Shown: positions 1-7,723, numbered from the stretch's first letter. The stretch is DNA of 22,474 nucleotides from an uncultured Roseburia sp. (GCA_900542495.1 UQNW01000038.1:1-22474), one strand, 5' to 3'. Program-made: numbers and translations. Notes: generated from the sequence alone by a model not told the origin.

Positions 1-32
1 ATAGAGTGGAAAATCTGACATTTCCGCTCTAT
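1..32. terminator. Inverted repeat at window edge, possible terminator
   Basis: ATAGAGTGGAAA (1-12) can pair with TTTCCGCTCTAT (21-32), 12 positions with one G-T pair, around an 8-nt loop. No T-run follows on the plus strand. If it is a terminator it would serve a minus-strand transcript or a gene cut off by the window edge. Only the fold is seen; the role is inferred. Confidence 0.3.
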
Positions 33-176
33 CGCCCCTCATTTCTATTTTATCTCGTTTGTACCCCTTGTACACCGATGCTTAACAATTCTAAAACAAT
101 AGTCAAACAATTATTAAAAAAAGAAGATGTACATTATAGCTACAATAAATAATACAAAGAAAAGAGGAAAACAAAC

Positions 177-545
177 ATGAAAAAAAGTAATTTTGCAGCA
201 TTAATACTTGGAACAATCGGAATGGTATTCTTCGCACTTGGCATGTGCATGGCACTGATCGGGGAATGGGGAATGTTTCGGCAGGGAGTTATCGCAGGAG
301 TGATTGGACTTGTAATTCTTCTTATCACGCTGATCGTCTGGAGAAGAATGGAAGGAAAAGAGCCAATCCATTTAAATGGAAAAACAGTCGGCACGATCAT
401 TTTGTCTGTGTTTGGAGCACTTTTATTTGGAATCGGTATGTGCTTATGCATGGTATTCGGAAAAATGGTACTTGGTGTTGTGATCGGACTTATCGGCATT
501 ATCGCACTGTTAATGTTAAGTCCATTGACCAAAGGATTAAAATAA
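177..545 (+). CDS. Small four-helix membrane protein, unknown function
   Basis: A 122-residue protein that I cannot assign to a family. It is almost entirely hydrophobic, with four predicted membrane segments at about residues 8-28, 37-55, 71-92 and 95-115. A short charged loop (WRRMEGKEPIHLNGK) lies between the second and third, which suggests two repeated helical hairpins. The start is an ATG eight bases after AGAGGA. The gene stands alone, with its own terminator directly downstream and the GH3 gene about 230 bases further on under a separate promoter. The antisense frame over the same region is open but encodes only a low-complexity shadow. The existence of the gene is well supported; its function is unknown. 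Confidence 0.75.
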   Translation: MKKSNFAALILGTIGMVFFALGMCMALIGEWGMFRQGVIAGVIGLVILLITLIVWRRMEGKEPIHLNGKTVGTIILSVFGALLFGIGMCLCMVFGKMVLGVVIGLIGIIALLMLSPLTKGLK

Positions 546-575
546 AAATTATAGAAAACATAATTTATGCAAAAG

Positions 576-617
576 ATACAGCTTATAGGATGAAAATCTT
601 ATAGGCTGTATTTTTTT
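576..617 (+). terminator. Intrinsic terminator after the small membrane protein gene
   Basis: A 16-bp stem with two G-U pairs (left arm 576-591, right arm 596-611) and a GAAA tetraloop, followed by a run of T at 611-617. It ends the transcript of the 177-545 gene. Confidence 0.85.
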
Positions 618-641
618 GCATAGGAAATTTCTTTCTTATGC
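618..641. repeat. ATAGGAA-type palindrome following a terminator
   Basis: GCATAGGAAA (618-627) pairs with TTTCTTATGC (632-641) around TTTC, a 10-bp stem with one G-T pair. It begins directly at the end of the terminator T-run. A similar ATAGGAA palindrome sits right after the terminator at 3790-3829, and another lies at 8649-8666, so this may be a dispersed intergenic element. Confidence 0.45.
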
Positions 642-679
642 CACTTACGTCATAAAAAGAACCGACTAAGTTCACTTTG

Positions 680-708
680 TTGATTTTTTAACAAAATTTT
701 AATAAAAT
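680..708 (+). promoter_or_regulatory. Probable promoter of the GH3 gene
   Basis: TTGATT at 680-685 and TAAAAT at 703-708 are separated by 17 bases, a reasonable sigma-A type promoter about 65 bases before the start codon at 774. It lies in an AT-rich stretch, so chance matches are possible. Confidence 0.5.
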
Positions 709-773
709 AAGAACACATCATAAATAAATTCCGTCAAAATGACGAAGTTTGAAAAAAGAAATGGAGAAAAATT

Positions 774-3700
774 ATGGGAGAGAACAAAAAAGAAGTGAAA
801 GCCCGCAAGAAGGCTTTCCGTAAAGCAAAACACAGAGCGATCCGTCCATGGAAAGGATTATCAATTGTATGTGCAATTCTGGCAGTGATCTTTGTGCCAC
901 TGTACAGTTTATTAAATGTTTTTGATAATTCACTGGCTATTTTCGTCGGAGGAACATTCTGGAAATTAAAGAATGAGGATCAAAGCGCACAGTACTTTAC
1001 CTCTGACTTTGAGTCTACAGAAGATATGGTTGACTATGGATTACAGCTTGTTCAGCAGGTGGAGGCAGAAGGTGCAGCGCTTCTTATGAATGAGAACAAT
1101 GCACTTCCTTTGGCAGAGGGTGCCAATGTCAGTCTGTTTTCCAATTCATCTGTAAACCTTGTTTATGGTGGTACAGGATCCGGTAACATTGATGCTTCCA
1201 CAGCAGACACCTTAAAAACTGCAATGGAAAAAACAGGTTTCAACGTAAATGAAACACTCTGGAACTTCTATGAATCAGAAGAGATGGGAATGTACAAACG
1301 TGGAAGTGGTGGTACGATCGCAACTGCAAGTGCCGTTGTAACTGAAGTTCCATGGAATGAGTACACAGACGAAGTGAAAGATTCTGTAAGCTCTTATGGA
1401 GATGCGGCGATCGTCACATTATCCCGTGTAGGCGGTGAGGGGGCTGACCTGGCATACGGTGATGTCAATTACCTTGCATTAGATGACAATGAAAAAGAAA
1501 TGCTTTCCAATGTGGCAGCAATGAAAGCAGACGGAACAGTGAGCAAGATCATTGTGCTGATCAACTCTGCAAATGCATTACAGGTAGATTTCTTAAAAGA
1601 CAATACTTATAATGTAGATGCCTGTCTGTGGATCGGCGATGTCGGAATTACAGGTATCAATGCAGTGGCGGATATCCTTGCAGGTAACGTCAATCCATCC
1701 GGAAGCCTTGTAGATACTTATTGCTACGATAATATGTCTTCCCCGGCTATGGCAAACTTTACCCCTGTTACTTATGAAGGCTATACAGAAGAACTGGTTC
1801 CTGAAAAAGCAAAAAGCTACATGGTATATCAGGAAGGTATCTACGTTGGATACAAATATTATGAAACACGTTATGAAGACACGGTTATGGGAACCGGAAA
1901 TGCAGGAAGCTATGTATACAGCGATGATGTGGCATTCCCATTCGGTTATGGATTAAGCTATACAGATTTCGAGTACAGTGACATGACGGGCGTTTATGAT
2001 GCTGCAACAGATTCCTATAACTTTAATGTGACAGTTACCAATACAGGCGATACTTATTCTGGAAAAGAGACCGTTCAGATTTACGCACAGTCTCCATATA
2101 CAGAGTATGACAAAGAGAATTCTGTAGAGAAATCTGCAGTACAGTTATGCGGATTCGGCAAAACAGATATTTTAGCTCCGGGTGAGTCACAGACTTTAAC
2201 AATCAATGTAGACAGAGCAGATATCGCATCTTATGATGCATATGGTGCAGGTACTTACATTTTAGATGCAGGCGATTATTATTTTACAGCAGCAACAGAT
2301 GCACACAATGCTGTGAACAACATTCTTGCAGCAAAAGGATTTACAACTGAGAATGGAATGGATGCAGAAGGTAATGCAGAACTTACATTCCAGTGGACAA
2401 ATGATACATTAGACACCACTACTTATGCAGTATCTAAGAGCGGTGCAGAGGTGACAAACCAGTTATCTGATTCCGATATGAACCTTTACGAAGGTGCCGG
2501 AGATAACTCCGTAACTTACCTTTCACGTAATGACTGGGAGGGAACATTCCCAGCAGAATCTCCGGTATTTGCATTAACAGATACTATGATCGATGACCTG
2601 CAGGTAGTTCAGTATGATGCAGCAGATTATGATACGGTAGAGATGCCGACATTAGGTGCAAAAAATGGTCTTACTTTATACGATATGATCGGTAAAGATT
2701 ACGACGATGCTGACTGGGATACTTTATTAGACCAGCTTACCTATGATGAGATGGTAACTTTAATCGGCGACTCCTTCCACTGGACAATGCCGATCAAATC
2801 GATCCAGGCTCCGGGTTCCCGTGATGAGAACGGACCACAGGGACTGACTGCTTCCTTATTCGGCAATACGGATAAAGAAAAACTGACAGCAACTGCATTT
2901 ACATCTGAGGATGTGATGGCAGCAACTTTCAATACGGATATTATGACAGAGATTGGTAAAGTGATCGGTAATAACTGTCTGTCTGCAGGCGTTGCGATTC
3001 TTTACGGACCGGGTAACAATATCCACAGAACTCCTTATGGTGGACGTAACTTCGAGTACTACAGTGAAGACGGATTCCTTTCCGGAAAAATGAGTGCTTA
3101 CGAAGTGGCAGCTATCCAGGAAAAAGGTGTTCATGTTGTAATGAAACACTTTGCATTAAACGACTGCGAGCAGGATCGTATCGGTCTTGGCGTATGGCTC
3201 ACTGAGCAGGCAGCACGTGAAATATATTTAAAAGCATTCCAGGATGTATTTGAAGAAGGAAATGCAAACGGAACCATGGTTGCTTACACACGTTGGGGAT
3301 GCATCTGGTCCGGAGGTAACAAAGGATTGATGACCGGAATCATGAGAAATGAGTGGGGCAGCAATGGACTTACCATCACAGATAACGTTCTTAACCCATA
3401 TGTCAATGGTCCGGACGGAGTGATGGCAGGTGGTGTTACAACCTATGATGCCATGATGCCGTATGTGACCAAAGAATTACCGGCATATAAAAATGATCCG
3501 GTTATGGTAACAGCAATGCGTGAGGCATGCCACCATGACCTGTATGTATTAGCAAACTCTGTTGCTATGAACGGAGTTGGCGAAAATACAACCATTAAAT
3601 TTGTACAGCCAAAATTACTTGTGATCTTAAAGACAATTGCGACCATCGGTGTAGTAGGATTCATCCTTTCACTTGTGATGTTCATACTGAAAAAACGCAA

Positions 3701-3776
3701 GTTCAAAAAGAGCGAAGAGTACACAAGCTATATGGCATGGAAAAAAGAATTGAAACAGAATAAAAAACAGGCATAA
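774..3776 (+). CDS. Circularly permuted GH3 beta-glycosidase, membrane-anchored at both ends
   Basis: A 1000-residue family 3 glycoside hydrolase, probably a beta-glucosidase or related exo-enzyme facing the cell exterior. The domain order is reversed from the usual GH3. After a basic N-terminus and a membrane helix (about 28-50) comes the GH3 'C-terminal' sandwich domain (about 85-390), with the RVGGEGADL motif; E222 is the likely acid/base. A fibronectin III-like domain follows (about 400-520), then the barrel domain (about 635-910), with KHFALND, an REIYLKAF helix and GLTITDN, in which D870 is the likely nucleophile. A second membrane helix (about 947-972) and a lysine-rich cytoplasmic tail close the protein. 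The start codon follows GGAG. Permuted GH3 enzymes are known in Ruminococcus and Butyrivibrio; the double anchor is less usual. Substrate is not deducible. The gene is monocistronic between its own promoter and terminator. Confidence 0.92.
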   Translation: MGENKKEVKARKKAFRKAKHRAIRPWKGLSIVCAILAVIFVPLYSLLNVFDNSLAIFVGGTFWKLKNEDQSAQYFTSDFESTEDMVDYGLQLVQQVEAEGAALLMNENNALPLAEGANVSLFSNSSVNLVYGGTGSGNIDASTADTLKTAMEKTGFNVNETLWNFYESEEMGMYKRGSGGTIATASAVVTEVPWNEYTDEVKDSVSSYGDAAIVTLSRVGGEGADLAYGDVNYLALDDNEKEMLSNVAAMKADGTVSKIIVLINSANALQVDFLKDNTYNVDACLWIGDVGITGINAVADILAGNVNPSGSLVDTYCYDNMSSPAMANFTPVTYEGYTEELVPEKAKSYMVYQEGIYVGYKYYETRYEDTVMGTGNAGSYVYSDDVAFPFGYGLSYTDFEYSDMTGVYDAATDSYNFNVTVTNTGDTYSGKETVQIYAQSPYTEYDKENSVEKSAVQLCGFGKTDILAPGESQTLTINVDRADIASYDAYGAGTYILDAGDYYFTAATDAHNAVNNILAAKGFTTENGMDAEGNAELTFQWTNDTLDTTTYAVSKSGAEVTNQLSDSDMNLYEGAGDNSVTYLSRNDWEGTFPAESPVFALTDTMIDDLQVVQYDAADYDTVEMPTLGAKNGLTLYDMIGKDYDDADWDTLLDQLTYDEMVTLIGDSFHWTMPIKSIQAPGSRDENGPQGLTASLFGNTDKEKLTATAFTSEDVMAATFNTDIMTEIGKVIGNNCLSAGVAILYGPGNNIHRTPYGGRNFEYYSEDGFLSGKMSAYEVAAIQEKGVHVVMKHFALNDCEQDRIGLGVWLTEQAAREIYLKAFQDVFEEGNANGTMVAYTRWGCIWSGGNKGLMTGIMRNEWGSNGLTITDNVLNPYVNGPDGVMAGGVTTYDAMMPYVTKELPAYKNDPVMVTAMREACHHDLYVLANSVAMNGVGENTTIKFVQPKLLVILKTIATIGVVGFILSLVMFILKKRKFKKSEEYTSYMAWKKELKQNKKQA

Positions 3777-3786
3777 ATAAAATGCG

Positions 3787-3829
3787 AAAGAAGTCATCAC
3801 ACAATCAAAGTGTGGTGGCTTCTTTTTTT
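3787..3829 (+). terminator. Intrinsic terminator of the GH3 gene
   Basis: A 13-bp stem with two G-U pairs (3790-3802 with 3810-3822), extended by AAA/TTT pairs, with loop AATCAAA, followed by seven T at 3823-3829. It starts about 10 bases after the GH3 stop codon. Confidence 0.9.
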
Positions 3830-3831
3830 GC

Positions 3832-3855
3832 TTTATAGGAAATTATTCCTATAAA
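3832..3855. repeat. Perfect 10-bp ATAGGAA palindrome
   Basis: TTTATAGGAA (3832-3841) and TTCCTATAAA (3846-3855) form a perfect inverted repeat around ATTA, just after a terminator. Its right arm overlaps a second inverted repeat: ATAAAACAAA (3851-3860) with TTTGTTTTAT (3883-3892). The two stems cannot both form completely. It resembles the palindromes at 618-641 and 8649-8666. Confidence 0.6.
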
Positions 3856-3976
3856 ACAAAACACTCCGTGAGGATGCGACTCTTTGTTTTATAATCTGAA
3901 ATTACATTTGGAAATAATAAAAATTTTGTGCAACCATACAAAAGAAAATAATCTGGATAAAATTATAAAAAAGTTA

Positions 3977-4008
3977 TTGACAACTAACTATCGTTAGATT
4001 ATACTAAC
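3977..4008 (+). promoter_or_regulatory. feo operon promoter with overlapping CTAAC/GTTAG operator
   Basis: TTGACA (3977-3982) and TATACT (4000-4005) with a 17-base spacer make a near-consensus promoter. Three alternating 5-base half-sites lie over the spacer and -10 box: CTAAC (3984-3988), GTTAG (3993-3997) and CTAAC (4004-4008), giving two overlapping perfect dyads. The TTAG...CTAA symmetry resembles DtxR/IdeR-type iron operators more than a classical Fur box. The promoter is well supported; the identity of the regulator is inferred. Confidence 0.8.
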
Positions 4009-4066
4009 CAACGTAGAAACGAAAAAGATTATCAATAGTCTTTTGGAAGATGAGGAAGAGGGAAAG

Positions 4067-4279
4067 ATGATGCCTTTAACAATGGTCAAAACAGGTGAAG
4101 AAAATACAATCAAAAAAGTTGGTGGAAAAGAAGAAACCAGAAGATTTTTAGAAAACCTCGGATTCGTAGTCGGAGGAGCTGTTACTGTGGTATCAGAGAT
4201 TGGCGGTAATATGATCGTGAATATCAAAGATTCCAGAGTTGCAATCGGAAAAGACATGGCAAACAAGATCATGGTCTAG
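4067..4279 (+). CDS. feoA: FeoA-family protein (first copy)
   Basis: A 70-residue SH3-like FeoA protein, a small cytoplasmic partner thought to modulate FeoB-dependent ferrous iron uptake. The sequence has the FeoA pattern: a short N-terminal strand, ETRRFLENLGFVVGG (the conserved R..L..LG..G turn), then strands ending in RVAIGKDMANKIMV. I chose ATG 4067, four bases after AGAGGG, over the in-frame TTG at 4043, whose extra residues would be a run of acidic codons made by the ribosome binding site itself. It is the first gene of the operon, some 60 bases after the promoter -10 box, and is followed by a second feoA copy. Confidence 0.88.
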   Translation: MMPLTMVKTGEENTIKKVGGKEETRRFLENLGFVVGGAVTVVSEIGGNMIVNIKDSRVAIGKDMANKIMV

Positions 4280-4301
4280 GTGTGCCAGCCTGTAAGCTGT
4301 A

Positions 4302-4328
4302 AGCAATGACAGGGCGTTCCTGTCTGCT
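4302..4328 (+). promoter_or_regulatory. Intercistronic hairpin between the two feoA genes
   Basis: AGCA-AT-GACAGG (4302-4313) pairs with CCTGTC-TGCT (4319-4328) around GCGTT, a 10-bp stem with a two-base bulge and no T-run. It may stabilise or process the operon mRNA; only the fold is seen. Confidence 0.4.
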
Positions 4329-4366
4329 GATAGATGATTAAAATATAAAAAAGGAGCCGTTAGGAA

Positions 4367-4585
4367 ATGACATTAAAAGAAACAGCTGTCGGACAGACAG
4401 TAAAAGTCAAAAAGTTAACTGGCGAGGGCCCGGTTAAGAGAAGGATCATGGATATGGGTATCACAAAAGGTGTGGATGTTTTTGTCAGAAAAGTAGCACC
4501 ACTTGGCGATCCTGTAGAAGTTACTGTGCGCGGATACGAGTTATCACTCCGCAAAGCAGATGCAGAGATGATCGAAGTGGAATAA
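4367..4585 (+). CDS. feoA: FeoA-family protein (second copy)
   Basis: A 72-residue FeoA protein closer to the standard form than the first copy: GQTVKVKKLTGEGPVKRRIMDMG, then VRKVAPLGDPVEVTVRGYELSLRKADAEMI, the usual SH3-like strands and the R..L/M..MG turn. The ATG follows an AGGAG-containing ribosome binding site. It lies between feoA1 and feoB, with 148 bases to the feoB start, a gap that itself carries a TGCTG/CAGCA inverted repeat near 4650-4677. Paired FeoA proteins before FeoB are common in Clostridia and may act together on the FeoB cytoplasmic domain. Confidence 0.95.
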   Translation: MTLKETAVGQTVKVKKLTGEGPVKRRIMDMGITKGVDVFVRKVAPLGDPVEVTVRGYELSLRKADAEMIEVE

Positions 4586-4733
4586 TTTTTTTTATCCATG
4601 GGTTACATAAGACTAACTCGAAAGATAAAAATGTTATGAAAATGAGTAGTGCTGGCATACTTTTGCAGGGTGCAGCATGCGGATTCCAAACATGGAAACG
4701 GACTTACATAGAAGCAGAAAAGGAGAGTTGATC

Positions 4734-6890
4734 ATGGCAGTTAAAATTGCACTCGCAGGAAATCCAAACTGCGGTAAAACAACATTATTTAATGCTCTGA
4801 CAGGTTCCAACCAGTTTGTTGGTAACTGGCCGGGTGTTACGGTAGAGAAGAAAGAAGGAAAATTAAAAGGACATAAAGATGTCGTTATCATGGACTTACC
4901 GGGTATCTATTCTTTGTCTCCATATACATTAGAGGAGGTTGTTGCAAGAAACTACCTCATCGCAGAGAGACCGGATGCGATCTTAAATATCGTCGACGGT
5001 ACAAACATTGAACGTAACCTGTATCTTTCCACACAGTTAATGGAACTTGGAATCCCGGTGATCATGGCAGTGAACATGATGGACGTTGTAGAAAAGAGCG
5101 GTGAGAAGATCCACACAGACAAATTAAGCCAGAAATTAGGCTGCGAAGTTGTTGAGATTTCCGCTTTAAAAGGAACCGGAATCAAAGAGGCGGCAGAGAA
5201 GGCCGTAAAACTTGCAGAGAGCAGAAAATCCGCCGTTGTTGCACACGAGTTCTCCAAAGATGCAGAAGATATTATTTCAGAAGTAGAAGCGAAGATCATA
5301 GGAATGCCGGAAGAACAGAAGAGATTCTTCGCGATCAAATTACTGGAAAAAGATGATAAGATCAATGAAATGATGACAAACGTTCCGGATGTATCCGCAG
5401 AGATCAAAGAGATGGAAGACAAATTTGATGATGATACCGAGAGTGTTATCACAAATGAGAGATACGTATACATTTCTTCTATCATTGGCGAATGTGTGAC
5501 AAAGAACACCAAAGAAAAACTGACAACTTCTGATAAGATTGACCGCATCGTGACAAACAGATGGGCAGCGTTACCAATTTTTGCAGTAGTGATGACCATT
5601 GTATATTTAGTATCTGTTACAACTGTTGGTGCATTCGTAACAGACTGGACGAATGATGTATTGTTTGGTGAGATCATTCCACCTGCAATTGAGAGCGGAT
5701 TAAATGCAATCGGCTGTGCAGACTGGTTACAGGGACTGATCCTTGACGGTATCGTAGCCGGTGTCGGAGCAGTTTTAGGATTCGTACCACAGATGTTAGT
5801 ATTATTTATTTTCCTTGCTTTCTTAGAGAGCTGCGGATATATGGCACGTGTCGCATTCATCATGGACCGTATCTTCCGTAAATTTGGTCTTTCCGGAAAA
5901 TCCTTCATTCCAATGTTAATTGGTAGTGGATGTGGTGTTCCTGGTGTTATGGCATCAAGAACAATCGAGAACGACCGTGACCGTAAAATGACCATTATGA
6001 CAACAACCTTTGTTCCTTGTGGAGCAAAACTTCCGATCATTGCCATGATCGCAGGTGCATTCTTTGGAAACTCCGGATGGGTTGCAACAAGTGCTTATTT
6101 CGTTGGTATCGCAGCAATCATCTGCTCCGGTATCATCTTAAAGAAAACAAAAATGTTTGCGGGTGATCCTGCACCATTCGTTATGGAGCTTCCGGCATAC
6201 CACTGGCCAACTGTTTCTAATGTATTAAGAAGCATGTGGGAAAGAGGCTGGTCCTTCATCAAAAAAGCTGGTACAATCATTCTTTTATCAACAATCGTAT
6301 TATGGTTCTTAATGAGCTTTGGATGGGAGAGCGGAAGCTTTGGTATGGTAGAAGAATTAAATAATTCTATCCTTGCTTCTATCGGCAGCACAATCGCATG
6401 GATCTTCGCACCACTTGGCTGGACACAGGCTGGTGAAGGCTGGAAGATGGCAGTTGCAGCCGTTACAGGTTTAATTGCAAAAGAGAACGTTGTAGCAACC
6501 TTTGGTATGTTATATGGTTTCGCAGAAGTAGCAGAAGATGGTGCTGAAATCTGGGGCAACCTGGCAGCAGCCATGACACCAATCGCAGCTTACGGATTCT
6601 TAGTATTCAACTTACTTTGTGCACCATGCTTCGCAGCAATGGGAGCTATCAAACGCGAGATGAACAATGCAAAATGGTTCTGGTTCGCAATCGGATACCA
6701 GTGTGGTCTTGCTTATGTCGTATCACTTTGCATTTACCAGATCGGAACACTCATCACAACAGGAGCATTTGGAATCGGTACTGTAGTAGCATTCTTGCTT
6801 GTGATCGGATTCTTATACTTACTGTTCCGTCCATACAAAGAGAGCAATTCTTTAAACGTGAACACAAAGAAAGTAGTAAGCGCAAAATAA
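4734..6890 (+). CDS. feoB: Ferrous iron transport protein B
   Basis: A 718-residue FeoB, the inner membrane Fe(II) transporter with a fused G domain. The nucleotide-binding motifs are clear: G1 GNPNCGKTT (residues 9-17), G2 T36 in GVTVE, G3 DLPG (54-57), G4 NMMD (114-117) and a G5-like SALKGTG. A helical linker follows, then the membrane part with two Gate repeats, including GSGCGVPGVMASRTIEN and FVPCGAKLPI with conserved cysteines, and a second CAPCFAA segment. I chose ATG 4734, eight bases after AGGAG, rather than the in-frame ATG at 4677; the extra 19 residues would precede the first strand of the G domain and have no ribosome binding site. Length is normal for the family. Confidence 0.96.
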   Translation: MAVKIALAGNPNCGKTTLFNALTGSNQFVGNWPGVTVEKKEGKLKGHKDVVIMDLPGIYSLSPYTLEEVVARNYLIAERPDAILNIVDGTNIERNLYLSTQLMELGIPVIMAVNMMDVVEKSGEKIHTDKLSQKLGCEVVEISALKGTGIKEAAEKAVKLAESRKSAVVAHEFSKDAEDIISEVEAKIIGMPEEQKRFFAIKLLEKDDKINEMMTNVPDVSAEIKEMEDKFDDDTESVITNERYVYISSIIGECVTKNTKEKLTTSDKIDRIVTNRWAALPIFAVVMTIVYLVSVTTVGAFVTDWTNDVLFGEIIPPAIESGLNAIGCADWLQGLILDGIVAGVGAVLGFVPQMLVLFIFLAFLESCGYMARVAFIMDRIFRKFGLSGKSFIPMLIGSGCGVPGVMASRTIENDRDRKMTIMTTTFVPCGAKLPIIAMIAGAFFGNSGWVATSAYFVGIAAIICSGIILKKTKMFAGDPAPFVMELPAYHWPTVSNVLRSMWERGWSFIKKAGTIILLSTIVLWFLMSFGWESGSFGMVEELNNSILASIGSTIAWIFAPLGWTQAGEGWKMAVAAVTGLIAKENVVATFGMLYGFAEVAEDGAEIWGNLAAAMTPIAAYGFLVFNLLCAPCFAAMGAIKREMNNAKWFWFAIGYQCGLAYVVSLCIYQIGTLITTGAFGIGTVVAFLLVIGFLYLLFRPYKESNSLNVNTKKVVSAK

Positions 6891-6906
6891 CAGATATTTA
6901 CAGGAT

Positions 6907-6929
6907 GAGGCCTCTCATACAGAGGCTTC
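6907..6929 (+). promoter_or_regulatory. Hairpin between feoB and the Cys-rich gene
   Basis: GAGGCCTCT (6907-6915) pairs with AGAGGCTTC (6921-6929), with one G-U pair, around CATAC. No T-run follows, so it is more likely an mRNA processing or stabilising hairpin than a terminator. Confidence 0.4.
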
Positions 6930-6966
6930 TCCTTAAAAAAGATTTATCAGAAAGGCGGTAGAACAT

Positions 6967-7098
6967 ATGGGAACATTCGTTGTATTAGCAGTATTAATAG
7001 CAGTAGTAGCCCTGATTGTCAGAGGAATTGTCCGCGACAAGAAAAGTGGAAAATCTTCCTGCGGCGGTGACTGTTCACATTGCAGAGGCTGCCATTAA
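6967..7098 (+). CDS. FeoB-associated Cys-rich membrane protein
   Basis: A 43-residue protein with one N-terminal membrane helix (about residues 4-18), a short basic stretch (RGIVRDKKSGKS) and a cysteine-rich tail, SCGGDCSHCRGCH, with four cysteines and two histidines. This matches the small FeoB-associated Cys-rich proteins found directly after feoB in many Firmicutes; their role is thought to be metal handling at the FeoB mouth, but it is not proven. The start ATG follows AAAGGCGG by eight bases. It is too short for most ORF thresholds but is supported by position, ribosome binding site and composition. Confidence 0.9.
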   Translation: MGTFVVLAVLIAVVALIVRGIVRDKKSGKSSCGGDCSHCRGCH

Positions 7099-7178
7099 TA
7101 AAGAAAACAAAGACAGTGACAGAAGCTGCCTTTAATGATAACCACAAATTTCAGGTGATAAGAAGGGCATGGTTTTAA

Positions 7179-7646
7179 ATGAATCAGCATACGTCAGTAC
7201 AGCAGAAACAACAGGAAAATCAGCAGAAGTATGAGAGAACCCAGATGCAGCGTGAAATTGTGATTCAGCGGCTGAAAGAGCAGGGATGCAGGATTACAAA
7301 GCAGAGAATGGTGTTACTCGATATTATATTGAATGAAAATTGTTCAAGCTGTAAAGAAATCTATTATAAAGCATCCAAAATTGATTCTAAGATCGGCACA
7401 GCAACCGTATATCGCATGATCAATACCTTAGAAGAAATCGGTGCGATCAGCAGAAGAAATATGTATAAAATAGACTGCGATAAAGACGACAGCGAACGAA
7501 CTTACATGATCGAATTTGATGATCATACCATACAGCAGATGTCAGGTGCAAATCTGAATTCTGTTTTACAGGCTGGTTTAAAAGCCTGCGGTTACATCAA
7601 TGACCAGCATGTAAAAAGCCTTAATATGCAGCCTTCCGTCTGCTGA
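7179..7646 (+). CDS. Fur-family regulator with degenerate metal-binding region
   Basis: A 155-residue protein whose middle is a good Fur-type winged helix (about residues 25-105: GCRITKQRMVLLDIIL, then KIGTATVYRMINTLEEIGAI). It probably senses iron or redox state for the feo operon it ends, 80 bases after the Cys-rich gene. Two things are odd. The dimerisation domain is short and lacks the Fur His-rich motif and CxxC zinc site: at the matching place it has ERTYMIEFDDHTIQQM. Instead, a CSSC motif (C55, C58) sits in the DNA-binding domain where Fur proteins usually have a histidine-rich HxSAEEIY segment. The first 21 residues are Gln-rich; a start at the internal Met at residue 22 is possible. 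Whether it binds metal at all is unclear. Confidence 0.82.
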   Translation: MNQHTSVQQKQQENQQKYERTQMQREIVIQRLKEQGCRITKQRMVLLDIILNENCSSCKEIYYKASKIDSKIGTATVYRMINTLEEIGAISRRNMYKIDCDKDDSERTYMIEFDDHTIQQMSGANLNSVLQAGLKACGYINDQHVKSLNMQPSVC

Positions 7647-7688
7647 AATAAAATGAAAACCTTATAATTAAATAAAAATCATTATCGA

Positions 7689-7723
7689 AAGAGGCGGCAT
7701 CGGGATTTCCGATGCCGCCTCTT
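7689..7723. terminator. Bidirectional terminator between fur-like gene and araC-type gene
   Basis: A 15-bp GC-rich stem (7689-7703 with 7709-7723) with loop GATTT. The two genes converge on it. On the minus strand the stem is followed by TCGATAATGATTTTTA, on the plus strand by TTCTGG, so neither T-run is ideal, but stem strength and placement support termination. Confidence 0.75.

Noticed and set aside
140..532. 130-codon minus-strand frame over the first membrane protein gene
   Set aside because: Low-complexity Pro/Ile/Ser sequence without a ribosome binding site; the plus-strand frame has AGAGGA, a proper start and a terminator.
4952..6046. Long (364-codon) open frame on the minus strand
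   Set aside because: It is fully antisense to feoB, has no ribosome binding site, and its Ile/Ser/Thr-rich composition is what the reverse complement of a membrane protein gene gives.
6617..6961. 114-codon plus-strand frame at the end of feoB
   Set aside because: Out of frame with feoB; the following real gene is the 43-residue Cys-rich protein at 6967, identified by its ribosome binding site and CxxC-rich tail.
7081..7135. Apparent tandem duplication (GCAGAGGCTGCCATTAAT / ACAGAAGCTGCCTTTAAT) after the Cys-rich gene
   Set aside because: The match is imperfect and short, with no open frame in the second copy; it may be chance or an old duplication and supports no feature.
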